Positions 16,075 to 25,635 are shown, numbered from the stretch's first letter. The stretch is 64,000 nucleotides of DNA from an uncultured Succiniclasticum sp. (GCA_900544275.1 UQUU01000003.1:62001-126000); one strand, 5' to 3'. Translations and numbers: made by a program. Notes: generated by a model not told the origin, from the letters alone.

Positions 16075-17022
16075 ATGTTCATTGCTGACTGCCATTGCGA
16101 CACATTAACAGAACTTTATAAGCAAAATAAATCTCTTTGGAATAATGATTTAATGTTGGATGCGCAGAGAATTATTCATAATGGAGGCGGTCTCCAATTT
16201 TTAGCGATGTTTATTCCTACGGAGGAATTTCGTTGGGGCGGAGGGACCCGTTATACTTTAAAATTAATAGATACTTATTTACGTGAAATTAAGTCAATGG
16301 AGCAGAGTGGTATAAAGGTTCACAGGATTTTGAGTAAAAAAGATGTGAACGATGTATTAAAATACCAATTCAACACGTTGCTGGCCATTGAGGAGGGCGG
16401 CGCGCTGGATGGAAGTCTGGAAGCGCTCCGTGTCTATTATGAACTGGGCGTTCGTTGTATGACGTTGGTTTGGAGCAATCGTAATGATATTGCTGATGGA
16501 GTCAACGAAGAATGCAGCAAGGGTGGTTTAACCGCGTTTGGCCGTCAGGTTGTCACAGAAATGAACCGTTTGGGAATGGGTATTGATGTATCGCATATTT
16601 CCACATATGGTTTCTGGGATGTTTTAGAACGGTCTGAAAAGCCGATTATTGCCACTCATTCTTGCGCTTATAGTTTATGTGATCATATTCGTAACCTGAG
16701 GGATGACCAGCTTCGGGCTCTGGCACGACAAGATGGCTTTGTGGGTGTTAATTTTGCGGGTCAGTTTTTAGAAAAAAATTGGGAAGATGCCTGCATTGAA
16801 AGTGTGTATAAACATTTGTCCTATATGATGGATGTTATGGGGAATGATGATCATATAGGATTTGGCAGTGACTTTGACGGAATCAAACATCCGCCTAAGG
16901 ATTTAAAAAAAGTAGAGATGTTCTCGGATTTATTTGACTATCTTCAGGGAAAATTCAGTTCTGAAACGTTGGAAAAAATTTCCTATAAAAATTGTCTGGC
17001 TTATTTAAAGAAGGTTTTATAA
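16075..17022 (+). CDS. Membrane-dipeptidase-like zinc peptidase (family M19)
   Basis: A 315-residue renal-dipeptidase-type hydrolase that cleaves dipeptides, some family members including D-amino acid containing ones. The zinc-ligand motif DCHCDTL is at the N-terminus, the bridging glutamate is in AIEEGGALDG, and further ligands and active-site residues are in VSHIS, IATHSCAY and GFGSDFDGI. There is no signal peptide, so it is probably cytoplasmic. ATG 16075 is preferred over an upstream frame start at 16054 because AGGTGG lies 7 bases before it. Single-gene unit with its own terminator. Confidence 0.9.
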   Translation: MFIADCHCDTLTELYKQNKSLWNNDLMLDAQRIIHNGGGLQFLAMFIPTEEFRWGGGTRYTLKLIDTYLREIKSMEQSGIKVHRILSKKDVNDVLKYQFNTLLAIEEGGALDGSLEALRVYYELGVRCMTLVWSNRNDIADGVNEECSKGGLTAFGRQVVTEMNRLGMGIDVSHISTYGFWDVLERSEKPIIATHSCAYSLCDHIRNLRDDQLRALARQDGFVGVNFAGQFLEKNWEDACIESVYKHLSYMMDVMGNDDHIGFGSDFDGIKHPPKDLKKVEMFSDLFDYLQGKFSSETLEKISYKNCLAYLKKVL

Positions 17023-17061
17023 AAAGATATAACCCTTATTGCGGGCCTAAAATGGGCATAA

Positions 17062-17095
17062 AAAACGGTATCTGATTTTAATCAGATACCGTTTT
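17062..17095. terminator. Bidirectional terminator
   Basis: A perfect 15-bp stem with an ACGGTATCTGAT core and a four-base loop, flanked by A-run and T-run, lies between the convergent dipeptidase and cbiK genes and can serve both. Confidence 0.85.
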
Positions 17096-17168
17096 CAATT
17101 TAGCCTTATTACGGTGTAATCAGTTCTATCTTATTTTGTAGGTATAATCTAAAACCGAACCGGCTGTG

Positions 17169-18191
17169 TTATTTATGCATGCCGGCAGTTTTTCCTTCTG
17201 CCGTACCTTCCAGAGCATTCCAGCTTTCCAAAGCGCGATCGACAAATAACTGGCGTACCGCCGTATTTTCTCCTAAGCCATGGATGTAGGTATTTACGTT
17301 GAATCCGGCCGCTTTCAGTATAGATTTATGCGAATCTTCTTCATCCCCGGCCATATCATTGTTAGCGTGATCGCCGGCTACCATCATCATAGGCATGAGA
17401 GTCACGTTTTTAACGCCGTCATCTTTCAGTTTTGGAATAATATCCTCTAAAGAAGGCCAGCCTTCTACGGTGTAAATATGTGTTTTTCCAGGATTCAAGC
17501 GATCCAAGCGTGTTTGTATCACAGAATAATACGCGTTGGAAGGATCTGGAGTACCGTGTGCCATGATCAGTACTGCATCATCTTTTTTCATTTTGGGGAA
17601 CTGTGTAGACATGGCTTCAACCATTTCCATCACGTCGTCGCGTTGTTCTTCCTGTCCCTGCCAATACATGAGAGGCAGCCCCATGGTCATTTTCTTAAAC
17701 TGATCCCGATAAATATTATAGATGGCGGTTTTGTAGTTGTATTCCATGCCGGGGATTATGTCTAAGGAAGCTAAAGCAATACGGGTATATCCTTCTTTTT
17801 TCAAAGTGTCCAGTGCTTTTTCAGGTGTAGGAATATCAATTCCTTCATTAGCTTTTACACGGTCAACAATAATATGAGAGGTATAGGCGGTAACGATTTT
17901 TACATTCGGTAACTTTTTCTGTATTGCTTCAACAGTCGCATTGATCGTTTTGGCTCTGCTATCCTTAAATGTAGTACCGAAAGACATAATTACCATAGCG
18001 TCTTTATTAGGTAAATTTTGCATCGCGCTGTTATTGTAAACGCGCACGCCGATTTCTGATGCCTGACGTAGAGCCGGAGTAGGATCGGTTACTTCAGGAT
18101 TCAGACTATAGGCAGCATGACCGGGAATTGCTACCGCCATGCAACTTAAAGATAAAGCAAGAGCAGTCATAATTTTACCAGCTTTTTTCAT
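17169..18191 (-). CDS. cbiK: Exported sirohydrochlorin cobaltochelatase CbiK-like protein
   Basis: A 340-residue class II chelatase of the CbiK type, which inserts Co2+ (or Fe2+) into sirohydrochlorin. Family motifs are VIMSFGTTFKDSR, VTAYTSHII, the catalytic-His segment LIMAHGTPD and the metal-site segment MMMVAGDHANNDMAGDE. The first 26 residues form a Sec signal peptide ending in GHAA, so the mature enzyme is periplasmic, as known for the CbiKp form of Desulfovibrio, where a role in haem or metal handling was proposed. There are no cobalamin genes nearby. A DtxR-family regulator gene lies 338 bp upstream and an operator-like repeat sits in the promoter, which argues for metal control. Confidence 0.88.
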   Translation of the reverse strand: MKKAGKIMTALALSLSCMAVAIPGHAAYSLNPEVTDPTPALRQASEIGVRVYNNSAMQNLPNKDAMVIMSFGTTFKDSRAKTINATVEAIQKKLPNVKIVTAYTSHIIVDRVKANEGIDIPTPEKALDTLKKEGYTRIALASLDIIPGMEYNYKTAIYNIYRDQFKKMTMGLPLMYWQGQEEQRDDVMEMVEAMSTQFPKMKKDDAVLIMAHGTPDPSNAYYSVIQTRLDRLNPGKTHIYTVEGWPSLEDIIPKLKDDGVKNVTLMPMMMVAGDHANNDMAGDEEDSHKSILKAAGFNVNTYIHGLGENTAVRQLFVDRALESWNALEGTAEGKTAGMHK

Positions 18192-18248
18192 AGTACAAGC
18201 CCTCTTTCGTTTATTATTTAGCGAGCCTGGTAAAGGCTCTTAGTCTTA

Positions 18249-18268
18249 GGATAACAGCATTGTTATCC
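18249..18268. promoter_or_regulatory. Operator-like inverted repeat upstream of cbiK
   Basis: GGATAACA-4-TGTTATCC, a perfect 8-4-8 inverted repeat immediately downstream of the predicted cbiK transcription start. It is the best candidate binding site for the neighbouring DtxR-family regulator or another metal repressor. Confidence 0.6.
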
Positions 18269-18281
18269 ATATAGCAATTAA

Positions 18282-18310
18282 ATTATAAACTATGGTATGT
18301 AAAAATGCAA
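18282..18310 (-). promoter_or_regulatory. Promoter of cbiK
   Basis: On the minus strand TTGCAT (18305-18310), 17-base spacer, TATAAT (18282-18287). The remainder of the interval up to 18529 shows nothing else I can assign. Confidence 0.7.
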
Positions 18311-18529
18311 TACTAATAGTAGATTATATTATTAAACGCATGAGTTGATTTGCCCGATTGTATTATGAAAGAGGGTTGCCAATTGTTTCCCAATATGATT
18401 TTCACAGTGAACGGATATTTATTGATTAAAGAGAAATTTAAGCAGGATGCGCTTCATAAAAATTTCCTCATAAATAGTAATATTATAAAAGATCAACATT
18501 AGATTTTTGTGAGGAATTCTTATTTACCT

Positions 18530-18901
18530 TTATTTATTTTCCGATACGATTTTTTTTATGCCCGCAAAAGTTTCCGGGCTAATGATGTGTTCGATGCGGC
18601 AAGCATCTTTATCTGCGATGTCTGGCGGGACATGCAGATAAGCAGTAAGAAATTTCGCTAATGTTTGATGTCGATCTAACACCGAAGAAGCTTTTTTGAG
18701 GCCATCCTCTGTCAGTATAATCTGGCCGTCAGGGCGCATGATGATATAACCGCTTTTTTTCAGAATGCCCATGGCGCGAGACACACTTGGCTTAGAGAAA
18801 TTCATTTCTGCGGCAATATCAATCGACCGCACATTACCATTACGTTGTTGTAGCAAGAGAATGGTTTCGAGGTAGTTCTCACCTGATTCCAACAATGCCA
18901 T
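18530..18901 (-). CDS. DtxR/MntR-family metal-dependent regulator
   Basis: A 123-residue regulator without the SH3-like third domain, similar in size to MntR. The N-terminal winged helix contains SGENYLETILLL and the recognition helix MNFSKPSVSRAMGILKKSGY. The C-terminal half has the dimerisation/metal-site segment HQTLAKFLTAYLHV and CRIEHIISPETF with the conserved His and Glu. Such proteins repress metal uptake genes when loaded with Mn or Fe. Targets here may be cbiK and the iron transporter genes on either side. Confidence 0.85.
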   Translation of the reverse strand: MALLESGENYLETILLLQQRNGNVRSIDIAAEMNFSKPSVSRAMGILKKSGYIIMRPDGQIILTEDGLKKASSVLDRHQTLAKFLTAYLHVPPDIADKDACRIEHIISPETFAGIKKIVSENK

Positions 18902-19030
18902 AATAATCCCCCGCTTTTCTACCGTGATATGTATATATTAGCATTACAAATCAAGATATGCAAATGTTTAGCACGTATGCGTAAATGCCAGGAAATGCTA
19001 TAATTAAAAAAAAGCTAAGGGGGATAAACA

Positions 19031-20218
19031 TTGCTTGCTTTCATAAAAGAAAAAGACACGCTTTGGGAGTATTTAAAAACGATAAAAAAACCGATCGTTC
19101 TTTATGGAACGGGGAATGGAGCGGAAAAAATCCTGCATCGACTGGCAGCAGAAAAAATAACGGTTTCAGATATATTTGTAAGCGATGAATTTTATCGCGG
19201 ACAAAATTTTTGCGGTTTTACTGTTCGTAAATATAGCGATCTGGAGAGCTTGAACAGGTCGGTTGTGGTATTAATTGCATTTGCCGGTGAACGACCGGAT
19301 TTATTGGAGCGTTTTGCCTATCTGGCACAGATACAGGAAACTTATGCGCCCCATGTTCCTTTATTTACTAATGATGAAATAATAACCCCTGAATGGCTCG
19401 CTAAAAATGAGGCGGTAATTCAACACGTCTATGACCAACTGGCAGATGATATGTCCCGTAAAGTTTTTGCGGCGGTGTTGAATTATAAATTAAGCGGTAA
19501 GCTGTTTTATTTACAGGAATGTGAAACCAAACGGGAAGAGGATCTGCAAACTTTATTCCGGTTCGATTTTCCCGGAGTGTATGTGGATGCCGGGGCGTAT
19601 GATGGTGATACAATAAAAGAATTCCTGCGTCTGTCTCAGGGTCAGTATAAGAAAATCTATGCAATCGAACCGGACTCCAAAAATTTTTTAAGGTTGTGTA
19701 ATACGATCAGAGAAGAAAAATTAAACAATATAGTAACTGTAAGGGCGGGTGTCTGGGAAAAGAAAACAGAAAAAATTTTAGCCGGAAACGGGGGACGGCA
19801 GTCTACGCTGCTATCAAATGACACGCTTGCTTCGCATACCAGTGAGCCGCTTCGAATCAAGGCAGATACCATGTCTCAGGGCAGTGCCGTAAAGAATGGC
19901 GTCATTAGTCGCAGAAAAAAAGTAAGGCAGCAGAAGGTTTTACTGGAAGCGGTCGATGATTTATTACAGAATGAGAGCGCAGACTATATTAAATTCGATG
20001 TGGAAGGCGTAGAGAAAGAGGCCTTGCTAGGGACGGCGCAACATCTTATCCGGGGGGATTCAGGACGTTTGCCGCAGCTTTTAATAGCGGCTTACCATCA
20101 TGATTCGGACATTATTTTGTTGCCTCTCTTACTCTGGGAACTACAGCCGGATTACAAAATTTATCTTAGGAAGCATCCCTATGTTCCTGCTTGGGAAATT
20201 AATTTTTTTGCCTGCTGA
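19031..20218 (+). CDS. FkbM-family SAM-dependent methyltransferase
   Basis: A 395-residue protein. Residues 1-150 contain a nucleotide-binding-like segment IVLYGTGNGAEKIL often found before FkbM domains. The methyltransferase core begins near residue 180 with GVYVDAGAYDGDTIKEF (SAM site), followed by IYAIEPDSKNFLRL, and ends with YIKFDVEGVEKEALLG, which is diagnostic of FkbM. These enzymes O-methylate sugars or natural products. The TTG start is chosen because AAGGGGG lies 7 bases upstream and no ATG is near. No glycan cluster is visible nearby. Confidence 0.85.
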   Translation: MLAFIKEKDTLWEYLKTIKKPIVLYGTGNGAEKILHRLAAEKITVSDIFVSDEFYRGQNFCGFTVRKYSDLESLNRSVVVLIAFAGERPDLLERFAYLAQIQETYAPHVPLFTNDEIITPEWLAKNEAVIQHVYDQLADDMSRKVFAAVLNYKLSGKLFYLQECETKREEDLQTLFRFDFPGVYVDAGAYDGDTIKEFLRLSQGQYKKIYAIEPDSKNFLRLCNTIREEKLNNIVTVRAGVWEKKTEKILAGNGGRQSTLLSNDTLASHTSEPLRIKADTMSQGSAVKNGVISRRKKVRQQKVLLEAVDDLLQNESADYIKFDVEGVEKEALLGTAQHLIRGDSGRLPQLLIAAYHHDSDIILLPLLLWELQPDYKIYLRKHPYVPAWEINFFAC

Positions 20219-20458
20219 TCGTGCTGATACAGAGGGAACAAAAAAGACCCGCAAGGACATATATTGAAAATTGTGCTTGCAACGAATACTTCTTTGCATC
20301 TCATATACATAGTTACGAATTTTATATAAAAAATGTGGAAAATATGTGACGTTGTAAGCAGGAAAATTATTTTAGGCATAGAAATTTAAAATTAGCATGC
20401 AATAAATAGTGTATTGCCAATTATAAAAATGCTGAAAATTCAAAGGAGTGTGAGCGTT

Positions 20459-21508
20459 GTGTCAAAGAGTAAAAAGATGATGGGTGCCGCTGCCATGTTG
20501 GGCTTGGCTGCTGTGTTAGCTGCAGGGTGTGGCGGCGGAGACAAAAAAGCGGCAGCTCCCGCCGCAGACAACAAGGGCCCTAAGGGAGAGGCGATGGTCT
20601 ACACATCCATTTATCCGGATATTATTGACAAGATGTGTAAGCCAAATGTAACGAAGGCATTTCCTAATTTGAATGTGACCTGGTTCCAAGGCGGGACAGA
20701 AAAGGTTAAGACGAAAATTGCAGGCGAAATAAAAGCCAAAAAAATTGGCGCGGATGTTTTAATGGTTGCCGATCCGTCTTATTATTTAGCATTGAAGAAA
20801 GACAATCTTCTGCTGGATTACGTTTCGCCTAATCAGAAAGATGTGGTGGCTGACAAGGATAAAAATGGTTCTTGGACAGCAGTGCGTATCAGCAATATGA
20901 TCATCGCTTATAATAAGGATAAAATGAAAGAAGCGGATGCTCCGAAGAGCTGGACCGATTTGCTGGACCCCAAATGGAAAGGCAAGATCGCGATGCCGAA
21001 CCCCATGCTTTCAGGAACCGCTTATGTAGCTGTTGGCGCATTGGCAGATAAGTATGGCTGGGAATATTTTGACAAGCTAAAAGCGAATGGTATTCGTGTG
21101 GAAGAAGGCAACTCTGCCATTCAGAATAAGTTGCTGACCGGTGAATATGCGGCTGCTATGATCCTGGAAGAGAATATTTTGAAATTGGCTGAAACCAAGA
21201 AGGAACCTTTAAAAGTAGTTTATCCTTCAGATGGAATTATCTGCGTTCCTTCCCCCATCGCAATTTTTAACACGACGAAAAACCAGGAAGGCGCTAAGGC
21301 ATTGGTTGACTGGTGGCTTTCTAAAGAAGGGCAGGAAGCCGTCGTAAAAGGCTGGATGCATTCTGTTCGCAGCGATGTAAAACCGCCTACAGGGGCGCCT
21401 GAATTGAAAACTTTACTGCCTAATGCGGTAAAAGTAAACTGGGAAAAATTAGCGACACAAGATGCTCAGATCAAGGAAGCCTTCCGTAGCCGTGTGATGG
21501 ATAAATAA
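20459..21508 (+). CDS. Ferric-iron-type ABC transporter substrate-binding lipoprotein 1
   Basis: A 349-residue exported binding protein of the Fe3+/AfuA-FbpA group. The N-terminus is basic, then hydrophobic and ends in the lipobox LAAGC, so it is a lipoprotein. The mature protein has VYTSIYPDIIDK at the start, GADVLMVADPSYYLALKK, and the family segment PNPMLSGTAY. GTG at 20459 is chosen because AAGGAG lies 10 bases upstream. It is about 70-75% identical by eye to the next gene, so the pair is a tandem duplication. Substrate could be ferric iron or another oxyanion/metal complex; direct evidence is lacking. Confidence 0.88.
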   Translation: MSKSKKMMGAAAMLGLAAVLAAGCGGGDKKAAAPAADNKGPKGEAMVYTSIYPDIIDKMCKPNVTKAFPNLNVTWFQGGTEKVKTKIAGEIKAKKIGADVLMVADPSYYLALKKDNLLLDYVSPNQKDVVADKDKNGSWTAVRISNMIIAYNKDKMKEADAPKSWTDLLDPKWKGKIAMPNPMLSGTAYVAVGALADKYGWEYFDKLKANGIRVEEGNSAIQNKLLTGEYAAAMILEENILKLAETKKEPLKVVYPSDGIICVPSPIAIFNTTKNQEGAKALVDWWLSKEGQEAVVKGWMHSVRSDVKPPTGAPELKTLLPNAVKVNWEKLATQDAQIKEAFRSRVMDK

Positions 21509-21575
21509 TGATCCTGTCTCTCTTTGAAGGTGAAGTTTGTTGAAGTTTACTGCAAGGTAAGAAAGGACTTTTGCT

Positions 21576-22619
21576 ATGAATAAAAAATTAATGGGTGCTG
21601 CAGCATTAATGACATTGGCAACTGTTTTAGCAGTAGGTTGCGGTGGCGGCGATAAAAAGGCGGCTGCGCCTGCCGGGGATAAGAAGGGTGTAAGCGGCGA
21701 GTTAATGGTTTATACTTCTATTTATCCGGATATTATTGACAAACTCTGTAAACCTAATGTGGCAAAAGCATTCCCCGAGTTAAAAGTAACCTGGTTCCAG
21801 GGTGGCACGGAAAAAGTTAAAACCAAAATTGCCGGGGAAATTAAAGCTAATAAGATTGGCGCCGATGTTTTGATGGTGGCGGATCCCTCCTATTATCTGG
21901 CCCTCAAAAAGCAAAATCTGTTGATGAACTATAAATCCAAAGAACTGGAGAAAGTAGTTCTGGAAAGCGATAAGGATGGCGCCTGGCTTCCGGTCCGCGT
22001 AAACAATATGATTATTGCTTACAATAAAGATAAGATTGCCAAAGAAGATATTCCTACCAGTTGGGAAGATTTGACGTTGCCTAAATATAAAGGCAAGATC
22101 GCCATGCCGAACCCGATGTTGTCAGGGACTGCCTATGTAGCTGTAGGAGCTTTGTCTGATAAGTTGGGTTGGGATTATTTTAAAAAGCTGAAAGCCAACG
22201 GTCTGCGGATCGAAGAAGGTAATTCCGCCATCCAGAATAAACTTCTTACAGGGGAATATATGGCGGCAGTGATTTTGGAAGAAAATATCCTGAAATTACA
22301 GGAAACCAAAAAAGAACCATTGGCGGTTTGCTATCCTAAGGAAGGTTGCATTATTATCAACTCTCCTATTGGTATTTTTAAAAACACGAAGAATCCGGAA
22401 GCGGCGAAGGCAATGGTTGACTGGTGGCTTTCTCCTGAAGGGCAAAAAGCCGTTACCGCCGGTTGGATGCACTCGGTTCGCGGCGATGTAGCTTCTCCTA
22501 ATGGCGCGACGGTTAAGTTAGCCGATTTGAATAAAAACGCCATTAAAATTGACTGGGATAAGTTAGCGAATGACGAAGCTAAGATCAAAGAGCAATTCCG
22601 TACGATCGTTATGGAATAA
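21576..22619 (+). CDS. Ferric-iron-type ABC transporter substrate-binding lipoprotein 2
   Basis: A 347-residue paralogue of the preceding gene with the same lipobox region (AVGCGGG) and the same motifs (VYTSIYPDIIDK, GADVLMVADPSYYLALK, MPNPMLSGTAYVAVGAL). Main differences lie in the middle loop after the YYLALK motif and near the C-terminus, where ligand selectivity could differ. AAGAAAGGA precedes the ATG. A hairpin follows before the permease gene, which may keep binding-protein expression above that of the membrane components. Confidence 0.88.
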   Translation: MNKKLMGAAALMTLATVLAVGCGGGDKKAAAPAGDKKGVSGELMVYTSIYPDIIDKLCKPNVAKAFPELKVTWFQGGTEKVKTKIAGEIKANKIGADVLMVADPSYYLALKKQNLLMNYKSKELEKVVLESDKDGAWLPVRVNNMIIAYNKDKIAKEDIPTSWEDLTLPKYKGKIAMPNPMLSGTAYVAVGALSDKLGWDYFKKLKANGLRIEEGNSAIQNKLLTGEYMAAVILEENILKLQETKKEPLAVCYPKEGCIIINSPIGIFKNTKNPEAAKAMVDWWLSPEGQKAVTAGWMHSVRGDVASPNGATVKLADLNKNAIKIDWDKLANDEAKIKEQFRTIVME

Positions 22620-22708
22620 AGAAACTTTTTATGATTTGAATTTGTCAGGGAGCTCGTTTTTTGCTAAAATAAAAACGATGTCGCTTTTAAGTATCCTGGT
22701 ATTAACTG

Positions 22709-22738
22709 AATCAGGGGCCGTATAGACGACCCCTGATT
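22709..22738 (+). terminator. Intra-operon hairpin between binding protein and permease genes
   Basis: AATCAGGGG (22709-22717) pairs perfectly with CCCCTGATT (22730-22738), followed by a weak TTTC. It probably gives partial termination or 3'-end protection. Confidence 0.55.
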
Positions 22739-22785
22739 TCCCATTCTTAACTCTCACCGGAAAGAAACCGGGGAAAGGAGACAAA

Positions 22786-24465
22786 GTGAAAAAATCTTTG
22801 CCCCGCCTCGATAGTAAATTTATTGTAATTGCTATCTCAGTGCTGTTATTATTGTATTTTATTGTATTCCCGTTGCTGGTCCTCATTTATGACAGTTTGT
22901 TCATAGATGGAGTGTTGGATATCAGTAACTACAAAGATGTGTACGGCAAAGCGGTTAACTGGAAAGCGCTTACCAACACGATTCAACTCTCTCTCATCGT
23001 TATGGTAGCCAGTGTCATTGTTACTTTTCCTATGGCCTGGCTGGTAGGACGTACTGACTTACCCGGTAAAAGCAAATTCCGAACGATCCTGGTAGCCAGC
23101 TATATGATCCCTCCTTATGTGGGGGCGATTGCCTGGGTACAGTTATTAAACCCCAGTGTGGGTTATCTCAATGATATATTTAAATTTATCTTCGGTTTGC
23201 AGCAGGCACCATTTAATATTTATACCATGGGCGGTCTTGCCTGGGTTTTAACATTATTTTATTCCCCGTTTGCATTTATTACTATTTCCCGGGCAATGGA
23301 GAAGATGGACCCCACGTTGGAAGAAGCGGCCCGGATTTCCGGATCTTCTCCTTTAAAAACATTATGGGATGTCACATTGCCTTTAATGATGCCTTCGATC
23401 GTTGCCGGCGGACTTCTGGTATTTATCGCGGCGGCTTCCTGCTTTGGTATTCCTGCTATTGTAGGTATGCCGGGGAATATCGAAGTAATGACGACGCGTA
23501 TCGTTACTTTCGTCTATATGGGTGACGCCAAAGGTATTCGAGATGCGACGGCATTGGCTGTTTCGATGATGATTATCGCCAATGGCTTATTATTCTTTAT
23601 GAGTTGGATGCTGAGCCATAAGGATTACACAACAATCAGCGGAAAAAGTACCCGTCCGAATATGGTTGAGCTGGGCAAATGGAAATGGCCTGCTTTTGGC
23701 GTTGTTGCCGGTTACGCATTTGTTGCTGTAATTTTGCCCCTTTCTTCCATTGTGATGACTTCCTTCCTTGTCAGTATGTCCAAGGGGATTGCCTGGAATA
23801 ATTTTGGCTTTGATGCCTGGATTCCTGTTGTTACCAGCTCACAATATCTGGAAAGTATCTGGCGGTCCGTGGTGTATGGTGTTATCGCTGCGTGTATCGG
23901 AACTATTTTGGCGCTGTTTGTAGCGTATCTTTCTGTGAAAACCAAGATTTCGGGGCGTAGTTTGCCGGATCTTTTGGTGGTGTTGGGTGGGGCCACGCCT
24001 TCAATCGTTATTGCTCTGGCATTAATCATTACGTTTTCCGGCAATTACGGACTCAACCTTTACTCTACCATGTGGATACTAATCGTATCATATTTAGTAA
24101 AATATATGACTATGAGCGTGCGGACAATAGCAGCATCCCTCAGTCAGGTGCATATCAGCCTGGAAGAAGCAGCGCTGAACTCAGGCGCAAGTTGGCTTAG
24201 AACGTGTAAAGATGTCATCATGCCCCTGGTCGCACCTTCTATTGTTGCTGGCTGGTTCCTTATTTTCATGCCAAGTTTTTATGAGTTGACCATGTCCAAC
24301 TTATTGTATGGTGCAGATACAAAAACCATTGGCGTATTGTTATATGAACTGCAGACTTACGCAGATACACAAAATGCTTCTGTGCTTTCGGTTATCATAT
24401 TAATAATTGTTCTGGCAGGGAACTTGATCCTAAATAAGGTAACCAAGGGAAAGGTGAGCATTTAA
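22786..24465 (+). CDS. Ferric-iron-type ABC transporter permease (fused two-domain)
   Basis: A 559-residue inner-membrane protein with two binding-protein-dependent permease domains and about 12 hydrophobic segments. Each half has the EAA loop that contacts the ATPase: LEEAARISGSSPLKTLWDVTLPL in the first and the EEAALNSGASWLRTCKDVIMPL segment in the second. This two-domain layout is typical of FbpB/AfuB. AAAGGAG lies 7 bases before the GTG start. It works with the ATPase encoded 117 bp downstream. Confidence 0.92.
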   Translation: MKKSLPRLDSKFIVIAISVLLLLYFIVFPLLVLIYDSLFIDGVLDISNYKDVYGKAVNWKALTNTIQLSLIVMVASVIVTFPMAWLVGRTDLPGKSKFRTILVASYMIPPYVGAIAWVQLLNPSVGYLNDIFKFIFGLQQAPFNIYTMGGLAWVLTLFYSPFAFITISRAMEKMDPTLEEAARISGSSPLKTLWDVTLPLMMPSIVAGGLLVFIAAASCFGIPAIVGMPGNIEVMTTRIVTFVYMGDAKGIRDATALAVSMMIIANGLLFFMSWMLSHKDYTTISGKSTRPNMVELGKWKWPAFGVVAGYAFVAVILPLSSIVMTSFLVSMSKGIAWNNFGFDAWIPVVTSSQYLESIWRSVVYGVIAACIGTILALFVAYLSVKTKISGRSLPDLLVVLGGATPSIVIALALIITFSGNYGLNLYSTMWILIVSYLVKYMTMSVRTIAASLSQVHISLEEAALNSGASWLRTCKDVIMPLVAPSIVAGWFLIFMPSFYELTMSNLLYGADTKTIGVLLYELQTYADTQNASVLSVIILIIVLAGNLILNKVTKGKVSI

Positions 24466-24485
24466 TCAATAGACTGTTGCTGAAT

Positions 24486-24518
24486 AAGCTTTTCGGTTAG
24501 GGATATAAAAGCTTTTTT
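24486..24518 (+). terminator. Terminator-like hairpin between permease and ATPase genes
   Basis: AAGCTTTT (24486-24493) and AAAAGCTT (24507-24514) form a perfect 8-bp stem followed by TTTT. It may attenuate transcription into the ATPase gene. Confidence 0.5.
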
Positions 24519-24582
24519 GGCAGACGTTTGCAGGTAGAAAAATCAGTGATCCGGCACGGAGAGGATGAAGGGATGAATTGAT

Positions 24583-25635
24583 ATGGCACAATTAAAGCTT
24601 GAACATGTATATAAAAGATTTGGCAACGTAACCGCAGTAGGCGATTTTAATCTGGACGTAGCTGATGGAGAATTTATCTCCTTTTTGGGCCCATCAGGGT
24701 GTGGCAAAACTACTACCTTGCGCATGATTGCGGGATTTGAAAAGCCGACGGAAGGCAGCATTACTATTGGTGACCAGGAAGTATCCAATGCGGATAAAGG
24801 CTTTTTTATGGCACCTGAGAAACGCGGTATTGGTATGGTTTTTCAAAGTTATGCCGTGTGGCCGCATATGAATGTAATTGATAATGTAGGCTACCCGTTA
24901 AAGATTCAAAAAGTAAAAAAAGAAGAACGTTTACAGCGTGTAATGAACATGCTTGAACTCGTACATTTGAAAGAATACGCGGAACGTTTCCCCAATCAGC
25001 TGTCAGGAGGGCAGCAGCAGCGTGTTGCGCTAGCTCGGGCGTTGGTGGCTCAACCAAGCCTGTTGTTACTGGACGAACCGCTGTCTAACCTTGATGCGAA
25101 GCTGCGTGAAAGTATGCGCTTTGAAATTTCCGGGATTCAGAAAAAATTAGGCATTACTGTGATTTATGTGACCCATGATCAAAGTGAAGCAATGACAATG
25201 TCAGACCGTATTGTGGTTATGAGCATGGGCAAAGTGCAGCAGATAGGTCGTCCTTATGATATTTATACCCATCCGGTCAACCAGATGGTAGCTGATTTCA
25301 TTGGCCTTGTAAACTTTATTCCTGCTGAAGCAAAAGGTGACAGAGTGTTTATCAAAGGACACGAATCTTTGTCTTTCCCCAATACGAAAAACTTGTCAGG
25401 GGAAGCGATTCTGGCAGTGCGTCCGGAAAATATCAAAATGTCCAAGAGCGGCGGTATGGTGGAAGGCGTGATGCACCACAGATTTTATATGGGTGATAGT
25501 GTGGATTATCGTGTAAAAGTGAAAGATCATTTTATACGAGTGATTCAAAAAGGTGCGGTATATGGCACATACGCAGATGGTGAAACGGTGTATTTGGATT
25601 TTGATAATGTGATGACGTTTGCCAAAGAAGAGTAA
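24583..25635 (+). CDS. Ferric-iron-type ABC transporter ATP-binding protein
   Basis: A 350-residue ABC ATPase. Walker A is GPSGCGKTT, the signature is LSGGQQQR and Walker B is LLLLDEPLSNLD, with the H-loop in YVTHDQ. The C-terminal 110 residues form a TOBE-like domain (AVRPENIKM), as in FbpC/PotA-type ATPases. It powers the permease encoded upstream. The start is ATG with GAAGGGATG about 10 bases upstream. Confidence 0.93.
   Translation: MAQLKLEHVYKRFGNVTAVGDFNLDVADGEFISFLGPSGCGKTTTLRMIAGFEKPTEGSITIGDQEVSNADKGFFMAPEKRGIGMVFQSYAVWPHMNVIDNVGYPLKIQKVKKEERLQRVMNMLELVHLKEYAERFPNQLSGGQQQRVALARALVAQPSLLLLDEPLSNLDAKLRESMRFEISGIQKKLGITVIYVTHDQSEAMTMSDRIVVMSMGKVQQIGRPYDIYTHPVNQMVADFIGLVNFIPAEAKGDRVFIKGHESLSFPNTKNLSGEAILAVRPENIKMSKSGGMVEGVMHHRFYMGDSVDYRVKVKDHFIRVIQKGAVYGTYADGETVYLDFDNVMTFAKEE

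Noticed and set aside
18395..18502. 35-codon plus-strand ORF between cbiK and the DtxR-type gene
   Set aside because: No ribosome binding site is placed properly and the composition is that of AT-rich noncoding sequence.
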